DNA of 64,000 nucleotides, taken from NCBI RefSeq assembly GCF_020535565.1, contig NZ_CP084758.1, positions 461,501-525,500 of the forward strand. The letters run 5' to 3'. The stretch comes from Shinella sp. XGS7 (GTDB taxonomy: Bacteria > Pseudomonadota > Gammaproteobacteria > Burkholderiales > Burkholderiaceae_C). Below are positions 56,347 to 64,000 of this stretch, in pieces. The number at the start of each line of letters is the position of its first letter. Within the stretch, counting starts at the first letter, position 1. The position numbers were made by a program, and so were the translations under genes. The notes beneath the pieces are model-generated. The model saw only the letters and a program-made list of their open reading frames with translations, was not told the DNA's origin and ran no database searches.

Positions 56347-57069
56347 ATGAGTTCCGTATCGCCGCCCACCCCCGCCCTGCTGCTCCTGCCCACCGGCGGG
56401 GCGGCGCCGCAGCTGCTGTTTCTGCTGTTCCATGGCGTGGGCGGCAATGCGCAGCAGATGCGCCCGCTGGCCGAGGCCTTGCACGGGCAGTATCCGCAGT
56501 CCGCGGTGCTGAGTTTCGATGCGCCCGAGCCCTTTGACGGCGTGCCGGGGGGCGGAAGCGGTTACCAATGGTTCTCGCTGCGCGAGATCGACGAGGCCTC
56601 GCGCCCGGCCCGCGTGGCCGCCGCCCTGCCCGGCTTTGTGGCCCTGGTGCGCGGCGTGGCCGCCCAGTACGGCCTGGGCTGGGAGCATGTGGCCCTGGGC
56701 GGTTTCTCCCAGGGCGCCATCATGGCCCTGGAAGCCGTGCAGGCCGAGCCGCAGCTGGCCGGCCGGGTGCTGGCCTTTGGCGGCCGGCATGCCCGCCTGC
56801 CCGAGGAAGCGCCCGAGGCCGTGAGCGTGCACCTGCTGCACGGCATGGCCGACGCGGTGATGCCCTACCAGCAGGCCGTGGCCTCGGCCCAGGCCCTGCT
56901 GCAGCTGGGCGGCGATGTGACGGCCGATGTGCTGCCGGGCATCGGCCATGAGCTGCACCCGCAGCTGATCGCCAAGGCCCTGGAGCAGCTGCGCACCTTT
57001 GTGCCGGCGCGGCTGTGGCGTGAGGCCGTGCTGGCCGCCGCCGAGCAGGACCGGCAGCAGCCGAGCTGA
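56347..57069 (+). CDS. ypfH: YpfH-like carboxylesterase (alpha/beta hydrolase)
   Basis: 240 residues from the ATG at 56347. The catalytic triad is Ser121 (GGFSQGAIM), Asp169 (HGMADAVMP) and His201 (PGIGHELHP). FLLFHGVGGNAQQMRPLAEAL is the oxyanion-hole region. Members hydrolyse short acyl esters or thioesters in the cytoplasm. A CACAAT hexamer (56335-56340) stands 6 bases before the ATG, so the message may be almost leaderless. It is divergent from the molybdenum hydroxylase operon. Confidence 0.85.
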   Translation: MSSVSPPTPALLLLPTGGAAPQLLFLLFHGVGGNAQQMRPLAEALHGQYPQSAVLSFDAPEPFDGVPGGGSGYQWFSLREIDEASRPARVAAALPGFVALVRGVAAQYGLGWEHVALGGFSQGAIMALEAVQAEPQLAGRVLAFGGRHARLPEEAPEAVSVHLLHGMADAVMPYQQAVASAQALLQLGGDVTADVLPGIGHELHPQLIAKALEQLRTFVPARLWREAVLAAAEQDRQQPS

Positions 57070-57079
57070 GCCACCGCGC

Positions 57080-57580
57080 TCAGTGCGCCGGACCGACCGG
57101 ACGTGCGAAACGCTCCTGGCGGGCCGGCCGCATCAGCAGCGCGAACTGCTGGCGCGACATGCGCAGCAGGCGCTCGTGGTCACCGGCCTCCAGATAGACG
57201 GGCTCATCGGGCGAAACAGTCTCGGTGAGCGAGCGCTCCACCACCGTCTCCAGCCCCCAGGCCATGCCCAGAGGCGGCACGGCGCCTGGCCGGCAGTCGC
57301 CGAACAGGCGCATGACCTGACTCTCCTCGCACAGGCGCAAGCTGCGCCGGCCCAGCAGGCCGGCCAGGGTGGACAGCTCCACCTCGGCGTCGGCCGGCAG
57401 CACGGCCATCAGCATATGGCCGGTCTCGTCCTCCAGGATCACGGGTTTGGCCAGCTGGTGGGCGGCCACGCCGGCGCGGTGGGCCGTCTCGGCACTGCAG
57501 CGGCTGGGGCGGTGGGCCTCGCTTTCGTAGCGCGCATCGCGCTGCTGCAGATAGCGGGTCAGTCGGCTGGGAATGGCCAT
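57080..57580 (-). CDS. YbaK/ProX-type aminoacyl-tRNA deacylase-like protein
   Basis: 166 residues from the ATG at 57580, with a perfect AGGAGG ribosome site. YbaK-fold features: YLQQRDARYESEAH (N-terminal), KPVILEDETGHMLMAVLPAD, LRLCEESQVMRLFGDCRPGAVPPLGMAW with the GxxPPLG loop, and VYLEAGDHERLLRMS. Stand-alone relatives deacylate mischarged tRNA, often for Pro or Cys. The first helix (TRYLQQRDARYESEAHRPSR) is a little longer than in YbaK, and a regulatory role is also possible. It is convergent with ypfH (10 bases between). Confidence 0.8.
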   Translation of the reverse strand: MAIPSRLTRYLQQRDARYESEAHRPSRCSAETAHRAGVAAHQLAKPVILEDETGHMLMAVLPADAEVELSTLAGLLGRRSLRLCEESQVMRLFGDCRPGAVPPLGMAWGLETVVERSLTETVSPDEPVYLEAGDHERLLRMSRQQFALLMRPARQERFARPVGPAH

Positions 57581-57827
57581 GTTTCCTCCTGAATATGGGC
57601 TGGCCGGTCGGGACACGCTCGCCCTGGCGGGCGCACGTCCCGCTAGTTTGGGCGCCCCGGGGCGGAATCTCCAGCCCAGTTTGGAGGCGCCCGCCGCGCC
57701 GCGGGGCCGCGCCAAGTGCCTGATACGCCTCAGGAATTCAAGCTTGAGAGAAAGGCAAGACTTTCCTCAGGACTCGGTGAGCGTGTCCGTGGAGCATGGG
57801 CGCACCGCCCACATACAGGGAGTCCTG

Positions 57828-58499
57828 ATGAACAAGATCCACAACTTCTGGCGGCGCGGGCTGCCCTGGGCCCTGGGCCTGAGCGCGGCCCTGAGCGGCA
57901 CGCTGAGCGGGACCGCCAGCCAGGCCGCCGTGCAGTTCTTTGACAGCGAAGCCCAATTCCTGGCCGCCCTGGGTGGGGTGCAGCGCGAGGGCTTCGAGCG
58001 TTTTGCCAGCGATCTGGACAGCAGCGGCCGCGGCCTGGACCTGGGCGCCTTCGTGGTGAACGGGGTCTGGCGCGTGGAAACGCCGCCCGGCCCCTCGGGC
58101 GTGGACGGCAGCGCTTTTCTGGCCCTGGACCTGAGCTACGGCGGCTGGGCCGAGCTGAAGTTCGGTGCGGCCCAGCGCGCCTTCGGCGCCTGGTTCAGCC
58201 AGGTTCCCGTGCGGCTGAGCGCCGATGCCAACAGCCTGGAGGGCTATGGCTCCTACCGCCTGGTCAGCAGCCTGGAGCCCGCCGGCCTGCCGGGTGGGGC
58301 CCCGCAGTTCATTGGCTGGATCGCGGATCAGAGCTTCAACCGCGTGGTGCTGGAGGGCGCGGGCTGCTGCTCGCGCCGCGTCGCGCTGGACGAGATCCGC
58401 TTTGTCGGCGCCAGCGCCGTGCCGGAGCCGGGCGCTTTCGCCCTGATGCTGACCGGTCTGGCAGGCCTGGGCTGGCGCGGGTGGCGCCGGGCCCGCTGA
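57828..58499 (+). CDS. PEP-CTERM sorting domain-containing exported protein
   Basis: 223 residues. A signal peptide (LPWALGLSAALSGTLSGTASQAA) is followed by a beta-rich domain (FFDSEAQFLAALGGVQREGF, FGAWFSQVPVRLSAD, EIRFVGA). The end has the PEP-CTERM tail: VPEPGAFALMLTGLAGLGWR and then a basic RRAR end. The tail is recognised by exosortase/EpsH systems and links surface proteins to exopolysaccharide production. No exosortase gene is in the window. The stop is directly followed, without a gap, by the stop of the convergent M14 gene (TGATCA). Confidence 0.87.
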   Translation: MNKIHNFWRRGLPWALGLSAALSGTLSGTASQAAVQFFDSEAQFLAALGGVQREGFERFASDLDSSGRGLDLGAFVVNGVWRVETPPGPSGVDGSAFLALDLSYGGWAELKFGAAQRAFGAWFSQVPVRLSADANSLEGYGSYRLVSSLEPAGLPGGAPQFIGWIADQSFNRVVLEGAGCCSRRVALDEIRFVGASAVPEPGAFALMLTGLAGLGWRGWRRAR

Positions 58500-60203
58500 T
58501 CAGTCCAGCACCACCTCGGTGCGCACCGTGCCGGCACGGTCGGCACTGGCGCTGAGGGCCAGGCGGGTGCCTTGCGGCGCGCGCACCACCCACTCGCCCA
58601 CGGCGCGGTCCGCCGTGATCTCGCGGCTGGGCAGGAAGGCCTGCTGGCTCTGCTTGGGCGCATGGCCTTCCAGCTGCGGACCTTCCATGCGCTCCTTGCC
58701 GCTGACCAGGCTGACCTCAGGATTGCCGGCGGGCAGGTGGATCTCGAACATCACACCGCGCACCACCTTGCGCTCCAGCGCGCGCTTGGTCACATAGGCG
58801 GGCAGATAGCCGCTGTTGGCCACGGCCAGGCGCACGCGCCAGGTGTCGGGGCCCAGGGCCCGCACCTCGGTGCGCAACAGCTCCAGCTTGGGCAGGGAGA
58901 GTGCGATCTGGTTCATCCAGCGCGGGAAGCGCGCGGCCTCGCGCTCGCGCAGATGCGGCGGCGGGTTGCGCCAGAAGTTCATCTTGTCCCAGCCGCCGAT
59001 CTCCACCGGGCCCAGCTGCGGGTGGTGGAAGGGCCGCCAGTCCACATGGGCCTGACCGCCGCACTGCTCATCGCTCCACTTGAGCAGCTTGAGATCGTCT
59101 TCCACCGGGTGCTCGCGGAACCAGTCGATCCACTTGTAGCCCTCGATGCCGGCCTCCTTGTTGGGCGACCAGAGCTCCACCACCCAGAACAGGGCGCCCA
59201 GATGCTCGTAGACCCAGTCCTGGGTGCCGGTGATGACTTCCTTGGGGTGGTACTTGAACTCGTGCCAGATGCTGATGGCGGGATAGCCGCTGTGCTGCTC
59301 GCCCAGCTTGGAGAACTGTTTGTAGGCCCAGAGGTCCTCCGGGATCATGTCATCGTCGCTGCAGGTGCCCATGGGGCGCAGGATCACGCCGCTGTGCGTG
59401 TGGTAGCTGATGGCGGCGCCGATGTTCGGGTGGCTGGTGATGAAGTCCACCATGGCCCGCACCTCGGGCTCGCTGGTCGGGTAGGGCCCGGCGCCCAGCT
59501 GCTTGTACTCCTGGCGCCACTCGCTGGGGAAGTTGCGGTTCAGGTCCAGGCCCTCGCGGTCCCGGTTGACCGTGACGGTGAGGCCGTCGTGGTTCTTGAC
59601 GAAGCCCTCGGGCATCAGGCGGTAGTACTCGCCGCCAAACTCGCCGGGCTCGCGCGCCACCATCAGGCGCGGGTCCGCGGGGTGCTTCTTGTAGCCGCCA
59701 TGCGGGTCCAGCACGCGCATGGTGAGGATGCGGCCGTCGCCGTCCACGTCTTCCATGCTCAGGCCGTCCACCGGCTCCTCGTCGAAGGGGTAGCGGCGGG
59801 TGGAGGAGCGGATGTGGCGCGGCCGGTCGGCCAGGGCCAGCTCGGCGCCGTCGGGGTTGAGGCGCGGCACCATATAGATGCAGCGGCTGTCCAGCAGCTG
59901 GGTGACCTGGTCATCGGCGCCGTAGAGCGTGGCCAGATGGTGCAGGTAGTACAGGCAGGTGGTGGAGGCGGTGAGCTCGGCGGCGTGGATATTGCCGTCC
60001 AGCCAGAAGGCGGGCTTGTCCACATCGGCGCCGGTGGCGGTGTTGGTCAGCACCAGCACCCAGATGTCGCGGCCCTCGTAGCTCTTGCCGATGGAGCGCA
60101 CCGAGACCAGATTGGGCAGGGCCTCCGCATAGCTGAAGAGCAGGGCAGTGAGCTCCTCGTAGCGGTAGAACTGGTCGAAGCGGGGGGTGGGAAGCGCGGC
60201 CAT
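58500..60203 (-). CDS. M14-family zinc carboxypeptidase
   Basis: 567 residues from the ATG at 60203. Zinc ligands His73 and Glu76 (DGNIHAAE) and a His near 267 (SYHTHSG) are present, with the catalytic Glu near 341 (FWVVELWS). RLNPDGAE and DLNRNFPSEW (Arg for substrate carboxylate) match the family. A C-terminal beta domain of about 150 residues follows (LPKLELLRTEVRALG...). No signal peptide is visible, so it is probably cytoplasmic. M14 enzymes release C-terminal residues or cleave side-chain-linked amino acids. The fold is right, but substrate specificity is unknown. Confidence 0.9.
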   Translation of the reverse strand: MAALPTPRFDQFYRYEELTALLFSYAEALPNLVSVRSIGKSYEGRDIWVLVLTNTATGADVDKPAFWLDGNIHAAELTASTTCLYYLHHLATLYGADDQVTQLLDSRCIYMVPRLNPDGAELALADRPRHIRSSTRRYPFDEEPVDGLSMEDVDGDGRILTMRVLDPHGGYKKHPADPRLMVAREPGEFGGEYYRLMPEGFVKNHDGLTVTVNRDREGLDLNRNFPSEWRQEYKQLGAGPYPTSEPEVRAMVDFITSHPNIGAAISYHTHSGVILRPMGTCSDDDMIPEDLWAYKQFSKLGEQHSGYPAISIWHEFKYHPKEVITGTQDWVYEHLGALFWVVELWSPNKEAGIEGYKWIDWFREHPVEDDLKLLKWSDEQCGGQAHVDWRPFHHPQLGPVEIGGWDKMNFWRNPPPHLREREAARFPRWMNQIALSLPKLELLRTEVRALGPDTWRVRLAVANSGYLPAYVTKRALERKVVRGVMFEIHLPAGNPEVSLVSGKERMEGPQLEGHAPKQSQQAFLPSREITADRAVGEWVVRAPQGTRLALSASADRAGTVRTEVVLD

Positions 60204-60351
60204 CGGTTCTGCTTTGCATCGGGTGAGGTCGATGCGGACATTGTGCCCAAGAGCCCTCAGCCGCGCGGTGGGGGCATCCCTCCCCACCCCGCGGCTGCGG
60301 ACGCCCCTCGCCCGCAGCGGCCAAGGCCGGCCGCTATCGGACGTGCTGCCA

Positions 60352-62728
60352 CTACTTGGCCGCGACGGTGATGGGCAGGGTGGCCGTGGCGGTCTGGCCG
60401 CTGTTGTCCGTCACCACGATCTTCAGCGCATAGCTGCCCGCCACCGGCGCGGCCCAGCCCAGGGTGACGATGGAGCCGCTGGCCGAGAACATCATGCCCA
60501 GGGGCGCCCCCGAGATGGACATGGCCAGCGCGGTGGCACCCGGCGCGGACACGCTGATGCTGCCGCTGAGCGCCTTGCCGGCCACGCCGCTGAGGGCGGG
60601 CGCGCTGATGGAGAGACCGCCGGTGGTGATCTTCAACGTGATCAAGGCCTGCGCGCTCAGGCCGGTCTTGCTGTCCTTGACCGTGACCGTGAGGCTGTAG
60701 CTGCCCGCAAGCGGATTGCTCCAGCTCAGCAGGCCGCTGGCGCTCACGCTCAGGCCGCTGGGCGCGCCGCTGAGGCTGTAGCTGAGCGGATTCGGGGCAC
60801 TGGTGAGCAGGCTGTAGCTCCAGGGCTGGCCGGCCTGGCCGCTCAGCGTGGCGCCAGCCACCGTGGGTGCCGTCGCGCCGGGGGCCGCAGCCACGCTGAG
60901 GCTGTAGACCGCCTGCCCGCTCAGGCCGGTCTTAGTGTCGGTGGCGATCACGCTCAGCGCATAGCTGCCCGCCACGGGGTTGGGCCAGCTGACCACGCCG
61001 GTGCTGGCCGCAATCTGCAGGCCGGCCGGGGCGCCGCCCAGGCTGAAGCTCAGGGCATTGGGTCCGCTGGCGGACGCGGTGAAGCTCAGGGCCGTGCCGG
61101 CCTTGGCACTGATGCTGGCCGGGCTGACGACCGGCGCACTGGGGACCGCACTGGCGCTGCTGAGCGCCAGCATATTGAGCAGGCTGGCGCCATTGGGCGT
61201 GCCCAGGCCGGTGGCGCTGTCGTAGCCCGTCTTGGCGGCGCAGCTGCTGCAGCTGCCGTTGGCGCCACGGTTGATATCGGCGAAGGCAGCGGCGTAGTTG
61301 CCGGGCACGCTGGCAATGCCGCCGTAGAGCGCGGTATGGGCCGCGCCCAGGGTGGGCTTGCCGGCCAGCGCGCGCATGGCGTTGCTCACGGCCAGCAAGC
61401 CGGCCCATTGCGGCGTGGACAGGCTGGTGCCGCCGGCGCTGATCCAGCTCAGGGCGCCGCTGCTGGACTGAACCGCCACATACTGGCCGGTATTGGGATC
61501 GGCATTGAAGGCCACATCGGCCACGCTTCGCCGCAGCGGCACGCCCATGCCGGGCACGGCCGTGCTCTGGTAAGCGGGCCTGGCGGTGTAGGCGCTGACG
61601 CCGCCACCGGTGCCCGACCAGGTCACCTCGCTGCGCGGGCCGCTGCCGCCATAGCTCAGGCTGGTGCCGCTGATGGCCAGCACATTGGGCGAGACCGCCG
61701 GCCAGGACACGGCAGCACCGGAGTCGCCGGTGGCGGCCAGGTAGCTCATGCCGGCGCCGGTGAAGGCCGCGTCCACCGAGGCGGTGTAGCTGCCCTCGGT
61801 GGCACCAAAGCTCATGGACACCACGCCCGGGCCCATGGCATTGGCCAGCTTGATGCCGCCCAGCAGGCTGTTGATCGTGGCGTCGGGCGCCTCGATCAGC
61901 ACGATGCGGGCCAGGGGCGCGATGGCATGGGCCCATTGCACATCCAGCGCGATCTCGGTGGCCCAGCCCGCGTCATAGGCCGGCGCGCTGGCGCTCATGC
62001 CGCCCGCCGCCGTGCTGTAGACCTGGCTGAACTCGCAGGCCGCCGCGGCCGGCTTGGCCAGCGGCAGCGAGGCCGTGCTGGCGATCACCCGGTTCGTGCA
62101 GGCCGGCAGGCCGAAGCGCTGGTTGAAGGCCGTCAGCTCGGCCACCACCGAGGGGTTGTGCCGGGCGTTGACGATGTAGACGGTCTGGCCGGCCCCGAAC
62201 TGGGCCGCCTGGGCCGGGCTCAGGCTGGCGCCGGCCACGGGCAGGGCCGGCAGACCGTAGGCCGCGCGTATCTGGGCGGGCGTGAAGGTGGAGACCACCG
62301 CGGTGCCGGCCAGGGGGCTGATGCCCCCCTCCCCCGTCGTGCCGCCCATGGCGTGGCGGAGCGCCTGGGCCTCCAGGGTCTGTACCGTGAGGCCGCGGCT
62401 GCCCAGCGCGCCGAACTCGGCAGGCACGGACTGCTGGCGGGGCCCTTGCTGGGCCGAGGCATTGGGGTCGCGCATGTCCTGCTCGCCGGGCGGATCGAGC
62501 AGCACCGGTGCCACATGGAAGCTGGGGCGCACCTCCAGCGCCGCGGCGGCGCCGGACAGTTCATCCGGCTGCAGTTCCAGGGTGCTGCTGGCCGTGGCCA
62601 GGGGCGCCATGCCGGGCTCGGCATTGCTGGCTGGCTGCCCCCCCGCCGCAAGCACTCAGCAGCAGGCCCAGCAACCCGGCCAGGGGCAGGCGTGATGCAG
62701 GGACGGGAGGGCGGGAAAACTGCGGCAT
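60352..62728 (-). pseudogene. S53 (sedolisin) peptidase lipoprotein, signal peptide split from the body by a frameshift
   Basis: The ATG at 62728 starts a perfect lipoprotein signal (MPQFSRPPVPASRLPLAGLL, GLLLSAC, Cys27). Right after Cys-Gly the frame runs into G7 (C7 on the + strand, 62638-62644); with six G the frame would continue as GGGQPASNAEP into the long frame. The body has a propeptide-like region, then the S53 core: Glu and Asp in GWATEIALDVQWAH, PGVVSMSFGATEG, ATGDSGAAVSWPAVSPNVLA, the catalytic Ser in GGTSLSTPQWAG, and the Ca site GYDSATGLGTPNG. Three He_PIG/Ig-like repeats (about 80 residues each) fill the C-terminus. It is an acid-type surface protease if translated. The frameshift may be a real slip, phase variation or a base-call error. 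Confidence 0.75.
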
Positions 62729-62928
62729 GACCAGAACGCTCCAAGGATTGACAGTCCGAGCGAGGGCCCAACCGATTCAGGAGCCCGATGGCGCTCCTGG
62801 CAACCCCGCTGCCCTGGCACTGCTGCGCGGTAGGCCGGTGGCTTTGCGTCCCCGCCTTTCAACGGGTTTGCCCTCTGCTTGCGAGATGTGCTGCCGCGCC
62901 GGCAACAGCCCGGCCCACCAGAACAACA

Positions 62929-62943
62929 GCGAATTTATCAATT
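62929..62943. repeat. 15-base direct repeat, copy 1
   Basis: GCGAATTTATCAATT, identical to copy 2 at 63021-63035; the copies start 92 bases apart in the AT-rich part of the gap upstream of the S53 gene. A binding site for a regulator is the simplest explanation. Confidence 0.7.
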
Positions 62944-63020
62944 ACGCAGTTTTAAAGCACAAATTTCGCGAATAAATCCGTGAAACACTGAACGAATCTG
63001 CACAGACCATGGAAATCAAG

Positions 63021-63035
63021 GCGAATTTATCAATT
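63021..63035. repeat. 15-base direct repeat, copy 2
   Basis: GCGAATTTATCAATT, same orientation as copy 1. The AATT...AATT ends make each copy partly symmetrical. Confidence 0.7.
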
Positions 63036-63067
63036 GAGAGTGCGGCCGCCATTGGGCTGCTCCGCCC

Positions 63068-63841
63068 TCACTGGCCCTTGAACAGCCCCTGAAACTGGCG
63101 CGAGACCGGCAGCCGCTCCTCGCGTCCCTTGAGGCTGAGCACCATGGCGTTCTCGTCCACCCGGATGGCGCTGGCGATATGGCGGCTGTTCACCAGCACC
63201 GAGCGGTGCACCTGCCAGAAGACCTCGGCGTCCAGGGTGGCCAGCAATTCCTTGAGCGGGGTGCGGATCAGGGCCTCGCCGCCCTGGTAGACGACGCGGG
63301 TGTAGCGGTTGTCGCTCTCGAAGAAGATCACCTCTTCGGGCGCGATCATCTTCACCTCGCGGCCCAGCGAGGCCTGGATCAGGCGCGGCCGGGGCGCCGC
63401 CGCCGCGGCGCTGGGCAGCAGCTGGCGCAGCAGGGCCTGCAGATCGGGCGCGCTCTGGTAGGCCGACTGCAGCCGGGCCTTGAGCCGGGCCACGGTCTGG
63501 GCCAGGCGCTCGTCGTCCACCGGCTTCATCACATAGTCCACCGCGCCGGCCTCGAAGGCGGAGAGCGCGTGGTCGCCATAGGCGGTGACGAAAACCACCT
63601 GGGGCGGCTGGGCCGTGGCCGCCAGGCGCCGCGCCACCTCCAGGCCGGTCAGGCCGGGCATGCGGATGTCCAGAAAGCAGAGCTGGGGCTCCAGGGCCAG
63701 GAAGTCGTCCCAGGCGTCCACGCCGTGGGTGCTGGTGGCCACGATGTCCAGCTCGGGCCAGAGCCTCGCGAGCGCGGCCCGCAGCTGCTCGCGCGGGCCT
63801 TCCTCGTCGTCGGCGATCAGGGCGGTGGGTCGGTTCATCAT
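63068..63841 (-). CDS. LytTR-family response regulator (AlgR/LytR type)
   Basis: 257 residues (the two ATGs at 63841 and 63838 are both possible). The receiver domain has the acidic pair in LIADDEEGPREQL (residues 8-20), Asp58 in LCFLDIRMPGLTG, VFVTAYGDHALSAFE with Thr, and Lys in DYVMKPVDDERLA. The LytTR DNA-binding domain (about 150-255) has IFFESDNRYTRVVY, PLKELLATLD, FWQVHRSVLVNSRHI and LPVSRQF. These regulators often control extracellular proteins, alginate, or type IV pili. It overlaps the sensor kinase gene by 4 bases (ATGA). Confidence 0.93.
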   Translation of the reverse strand: MMNRPTALIADDEEGPREQLRAALARLWPELDIVATSTHGVDAWDDFLALEPQLCFLDIRMPGLTGLEVARRLAATAQPPQVVFVTAYGDHALSAFEAGAVDYVMKPVDDERLAQTVARLKARLQSAYQSAPDLQALLRQLLPSAAAAAPRPRLIQASLGREVKMIAPEEVIFFESDNRYTRVVYQGGEALIRTPLKELLATLDAEVFWQVHRSVLVNSRHIASAIRVDENAMVLSLKGREERLPVSRQFQGLFKGQ

Positions 63842-64000
63842 CGGGCGGCGGGCGTCTCGCCGGAGGGGGTCTCGAAGCTGCCGGGCGCCAGCAGCTCCAG
63901 CCGGGCGCAGGTGCCGCCCTCGGGGCGCGGCAGAAGACGCAGCCGGGCCGCGGGGCCGAAGGCATGTTCCAGGCGGGCGCGGCAGTTGCCCAGGCCCAGG
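63838..64000 (-). CDS. LytS-type sensor histidine kinase, C-terminal end (5' part outside window)
   Basis: The last 53 codons are inside the window: LGLGNCRARLEHAFGPAARL is the G2-like end of the ATPase domain (consensus GIGLxNxRxRL), followed by a tail PSGETPAAR. The kinase and LytTR regulator genes overlap by 4 bases, so they form a two-component operon. The rest of the sensor lies beyond position 64000. Confidence 0.85.
   Translation of the reverse strand, partial: LGLGNCRARLEHAFGPAARLRLLPRPEGGTCARLELLAPGSFETPSGETPAAR

Larger units (their letters stand above)
62729..63067. other. AT-rich intergenic region upstream of the S53 gene
   Basis: The first 190 bases (62729-62915) are GC-rich without a recognisable gene. 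From 62920 to 63040 the sequence is unusually AT-rich for this genome and contains two exact copies of a 15-base repeat. The region is 5' of the S53 lipoprotein gene and 3' of the LytTR regulator gene, so it probably holds the S53 promoter and its regulatory sites. No terminator hairpin was recognised for the LytTR gene. Confidence 0.5.

Noticed and set aside
60187-62730. 847-codon Gly/Ala-rich frame resembling a repetitive surface protein
   Set aside because: It is the reverse complement of the S53 peptidase and its Ig-like repeats, which explains the apparent repetitiveness.

Overview
The window is about 70% GC and almost fully coding, with nearly every gene ending codons in G or C (Val mostly GTG, Leu CTG, Tyr TAC). 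Gene content (murU, rnk, glnE, yhdP, a PEP-CTERM protein, a rhombosortase, exported lipoproteins with C-G-G-G after the lipobox) points to a betaproteobacterium of the order Burkholderiales, probably the Roseateles/Pelomonas/Mitsuaria/Rubrivivax side. This placement is an inference from style and gene content, not a search result. It is chromosomal: housekeeping genes throughout, with no tRNA, rRNA, IS element, phage or CRISPR array seen.

Layout. 1-8 kb: the end of a PAS histidine kinase, murU, an aldo/keto reductase, a Tat-exported PhoD-type phosphatase, a large unknown lipoprotein and a UbiH-family hydroxylase. 8.1-14 kb: the most distinctive block. A LuxR-type regulator is followed by a Tat-lipoprotein amidase, a 738-residue flavin amino-acid 2-monooxygenase (tryptophan/phenylalanine type) and an unknown Tat-type protein. 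Together they look like an amino acid -> amide -> arylacetate (indole-acetate or phenylacetate) pathway. 14-20.7 kb: rnk, a tandem universal stress protein, cutA, a polyprenyl-synthetase-like protein without its metal motifs, a frameshifted TonB-like gene, MOSC and glutamine amidotransferase genes, and an AhpD-like gene divergent from an AraC regulator that has a clear direct-repeat operator.

20.7-27.3 kb: a fused SpmA/SpmB membrane protein, the metNIQ methionine transporter with a good terminator, a low-GC orphan gene, a lipoprotein and a nitrilase-family amidase. 27-39.6 kb: yhdP, glnE, rhombosortase, EamA transporter, a degenerate response regulator, a glutathione transferase, and a YjgN/M48 protease pair. 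39.6-45.5 kb: a five-gene nucleoside/base uptake operon (BMP binding protein, ATPase, two permeases, cytosine-deaminase-like enzyme). Parts of it carry foreign codon usage. 45.6-52.3 kb: purB, a GNAT fusion, pyrF and a 1092-residue hybrid kinase. 52.4-64 kb: an AHSA1 protein, YjdF, a molybdenum hydroxylase pair, an esterase, a YbaK-type deacylase, a PEP-CTERM protein, an M14 carboxypeptidase, a frameshifted S53 peptidase lipoprotein, and a LytTR regulator with the tail of its sensor kinase.

Main points for follow-up: the putative amide-forming/amidase cassette with its orphan LuxR regulator and palindrome; two genes broken at 7-base G/C runs (one exactly at a lipoprotein signal, so possibly phase-variable or a sequencing error); the mosaic BMP gene; the AraC operator; and several tail-to-tail gene overlaps.
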